6,206 nt of DNA from Gemmatimonadales bacterium (GTDB lineage Bacteria > Gemmatimonadota > Gemmatimonadetes > Gemmatimonadales > GWC2-71-9). The DNA is taken from the NCBI GenBank assembly GCA_025929805.1, contig JAICPP010000189.1:1-6206 (forward strand), given 5' to 3'. Of the stretch, positions 5,120 through 6,206 are shown one piece after another. The translations under genes were made by a program, and so were the position numbers. The notes under the pieces are model-generated. The model worked only from the letters and a program-made list of their open reading frames with translations. It was not told where the DNA came from and did no database searches. Position 1 is the stretch's first letter, and every line of letters starts with the position of its first letter.

Positions 5120-6004
5120 ATGGATTTTCGTTATTCCCGGGAAGTGATCGTCGGCGCCATCGTCACGGTCGCCATCCTGGTATTCATCTTCGGTACGATG
5201 TGGCTCAGTGGCCGCTCGGTGGCCTCGGACAATCTGGCCCGCATTCAGTTCGCCAATGTCAGCGGGCTCAAACGGGCCTCGCCGGTGCGGGTGTCCGGCG
5301 TGAACGTGGGCAAAGTCGAGCGCATCGAGTTCATCGACGTGGGCAAGGTCCTGGTGACGGCAAGCCTGCCGGAGAAAATCCGGCCGCGAGTGGACGCCGA
5401 GGCCAAGATCGTGTCGGTGACGCTGGTGGGCGACTATGCCATTGACTTCGATCCCGGCCGAGCCGCCGAGATCCTGCCCCCGGGAAAGGTTATTTTGGGC
5501 TCCCAGGATCTCGGGCTCTCCGGCCGGGCCATGGAGTTGACCGACCGAGCCGACAGCATACTGATCGGCGCGCAGGCGATTGTGAACAAAGAGACCGCCG
5601 AGCAGCTCCGCTCTACGCTTACAGCGCTCGAAGGGACCCTGCGCGCGGCGCAGCGCACCATGCAGATCTACGCCGATACGGGTAAGGGTCCTACCGCCGA
5701 GCTCACCAAGACCATGGCCACGTTCAGGCAGCTGAGCACCCGGCTGGACAGCACGCTCATCGCGTTTCGCACCGATACCATCAGCGCAAACCTCACGGCC
5801 ATGACCTCGCAGCTGACCGCCACCAGTGGGAGGCTCGACACTCTGCTGGCTGGGATGAACCGAGGACAGGGGACCCTGGGCAAGTTCGTCACCGACAGCG
5901 GGCTCTACTATGACATGCGAGACCTGTCGCAGTCCATGAAGGAACTGCTGGATGAGCTGAAGAAGAACCCGGGAAAGGTGGGGGTGACGGTTAAACTCTT
6001 CTAG
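5120..6004 (+). CDS. mlaD: MlaD-type MCE-domain protein, inner-membrane anchored
   Basis: The periplasmic substrate-binding component (294 aa) of the same lipid transporter. An uncleaved N-terminal membrane anchor spans about residues 8-30. The MCE domain follows at about 37-115, with VSGLKRASPVRVSGVNVGKV at 47-66 and VTLVGDYAIDF at 100-110, the beta-barrel that forms hexameric rings with a lipid channel. Residues 135-250 are a long, Thr/Leu/Ala-rich helical region likely to make a coiled-coil needle across the periplasm, and RGQGTLGKFVTDSGLYYDM (248-266) plus a hydrophobic VKLF end are typical of long MCE proteins. It is longer than E. coli MlaD (about 180 aa) and closer to single-MCE proteins of other phyla. 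The gene is six bases after mlaF. A GAG near the ATG is the only ribosome-site candidate. No mlaB or mlaC follows. Confidence 0.93.
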   Translation: MDFRYSREVIVGAIVTVAILVFIFGTMWLSGRSVASDNLARIQFANVSGLKRASPVRVSGVNVGKVERIEFIDVGKVLVTASLPEKIRPRVDAEAKIVSVTLVGDYAIDFDPGRAAEILPPGKVILGSQDLGLSGRAMELTDRADSILIGAQAIVNKETAEQLRSTLTALEGTLRAAQRTMQIYADTGKGPTAELTKTMATFRQLSTRLDSTLIAFRTDTISANLTAMTSQLTATSGRLDTLLAGMNRGQGTLGKFVTDSGLYYDMRDLSQSMKELLDELKKNPGKVGVTVKLF

Positions 6005-6037
6005 CAGGTAAGTGGGTAAGCGGGTAAGCGGGGTAAG
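6005..6037 (+). repeat. Octad array, left arm (8-base units)
   Basis: Units of consensus NRGGTAAG begin at 6005, 6013, 6021 and 6029; the last has one extra G, making it nine bases. The array starts directly after the mlaD stop codon (TAG 6002-6004) and is inverted relative to the array at 6098-6129. Inside the two arms about 28 of 32 positions pair, allowing a long imperfect stem. Confidence 0.9.
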
Positions 6038-6097
6038 CCCAAGATGTTAGAGTGGCGGGCTCTGGTAGGCTCCCCTTCGATTGATCCGTAAAACCGA
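6038..6097. other. Spacer between the inverted octad arrays
   Basis: These 60 bases separate the two octad arms and carry no open frame of note, no tRNA-like fold and no obvious internal stem. It is the loop of any hairpin formed by the arms. Whether it holds the promoter of the ribonuclease Z gene cannot be decided; no clear -35/-10 pair is visible. Confidence 0.5.
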
Positions 6098-6129
6098 CGT
6101 ACCCGCGTACCCGCTTACCCGCTTACCTT
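6098..6129 (-). repeat. Octad array, right arm (8-base units)
   Basis: On the + strand the units begin at 6098, 6106 (both CGTACCCG), 6114 (CTTACCCG) and 6122 (CTTACCTT), followed by CTCCCC and immediately the ATG at 6136. This arm is the reverse-complement partner of 6005-6037. The layout of array, pyrimidine block, then start codon is the same as ahead of mlaE. Confidence 0.9.
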
Positions 6130-6135
6130 CTCCCC

Positions 6136-6206
6136 ATGCTAAGCGTGACTTTCCTCGGCACTGCCGCCTCGATTCCCACGATCGATCGCAATGTTGCCGG
6201 CCTCGC
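6136..6206 (+). CDS. rnz: Ribonuclease Z, N-terminal fragment (cut by window end)
   Basis: The 23 visible residues, beginning MLSVTFLGTAASIPT and then IDRNVAGL, match the start of ribonuclease Z, the metallo-beta-lactamase-fold endonuclease that trims tRNA 3' trailers. In that family the opening beta-strand is followed by FLGTxxxxPTxxRN, which is what is seen (FLGT at residues 6-9, PT at 14-15, RN at 18-19). The metal-binding HxHxDH motif would lie beyond the window, so other metallo-beta-lactamase-fold proteins are not fully excluded. ATG 6136 has no Shine-Dalgarno site; it is preceded by CTCCCC ending the octad array. It probably forms a transcription unit separate from the mla genes. Confidence 0.75.
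   Translation, partial: MLSVTFLGTAASIPTIDRNVAGL

Overview
The window is a high-GC bacterial chromosome segment (about 68% GC in one counted 60-base piece of mlaF). It is densely packed, with stop/start overlaps between neighbouring genes, GTG and TTG starts, and few clear Shine-Dalgarno sites. An outer-membrane lipid transport (MCE/Mla) operon points to a diderm. Together with the short-period repeats between genes this is compatible with Gemmatimonadota or a similar soil/sediment phylum, but no marker here proves the phylum.

Left part (1-2297, + strand): the 3' tail of an unidentified gene overlaps (TTGA) a patatin-like phospholipase. Then come a short two-CBS-domain protein, a DUF2203 protein and a four-helix membrane protein that overlaps the DUF2203 gene by a GTGA. 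These probably form one or two housekeeping transcription units.

Middle (2298-3590): an AT-richer island (2301-2803) carries a four-helix-bundle gene of the 23S-rRNA-intervening-sequence (S23/IVP) family on the - strand, broken by a one-base frameshift. It is bounded by two inverted arrays of four 7-base repeats. The right array supplies the last codons and the stop of a short MutY-type DNA glycosylase gene, also on the - strand. A second, different 7-base array sits between mutY and the next gene.

Right part (3591-6206, + strand): mlaE, mlaF and mlaD (permease, ATPase, membrane-anchored MCE protein) form a tight operon for phospholipid movement between the membranes. After it, an inverted pair of 8-base-repeat arrays fills the gap before the start of a ribonuclease Z gene cut by the window end.

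The most notable signal is the set of three intergenic loci with 7- or 8-base tandem arrays. They differ in sequence but share the same layout. One pair flanks a decayed S23/IVP gene like the ends of a small mobile element, and two arrays end in a pyrimidine block abutting a start codon that has no Shine-Dalgarno site.
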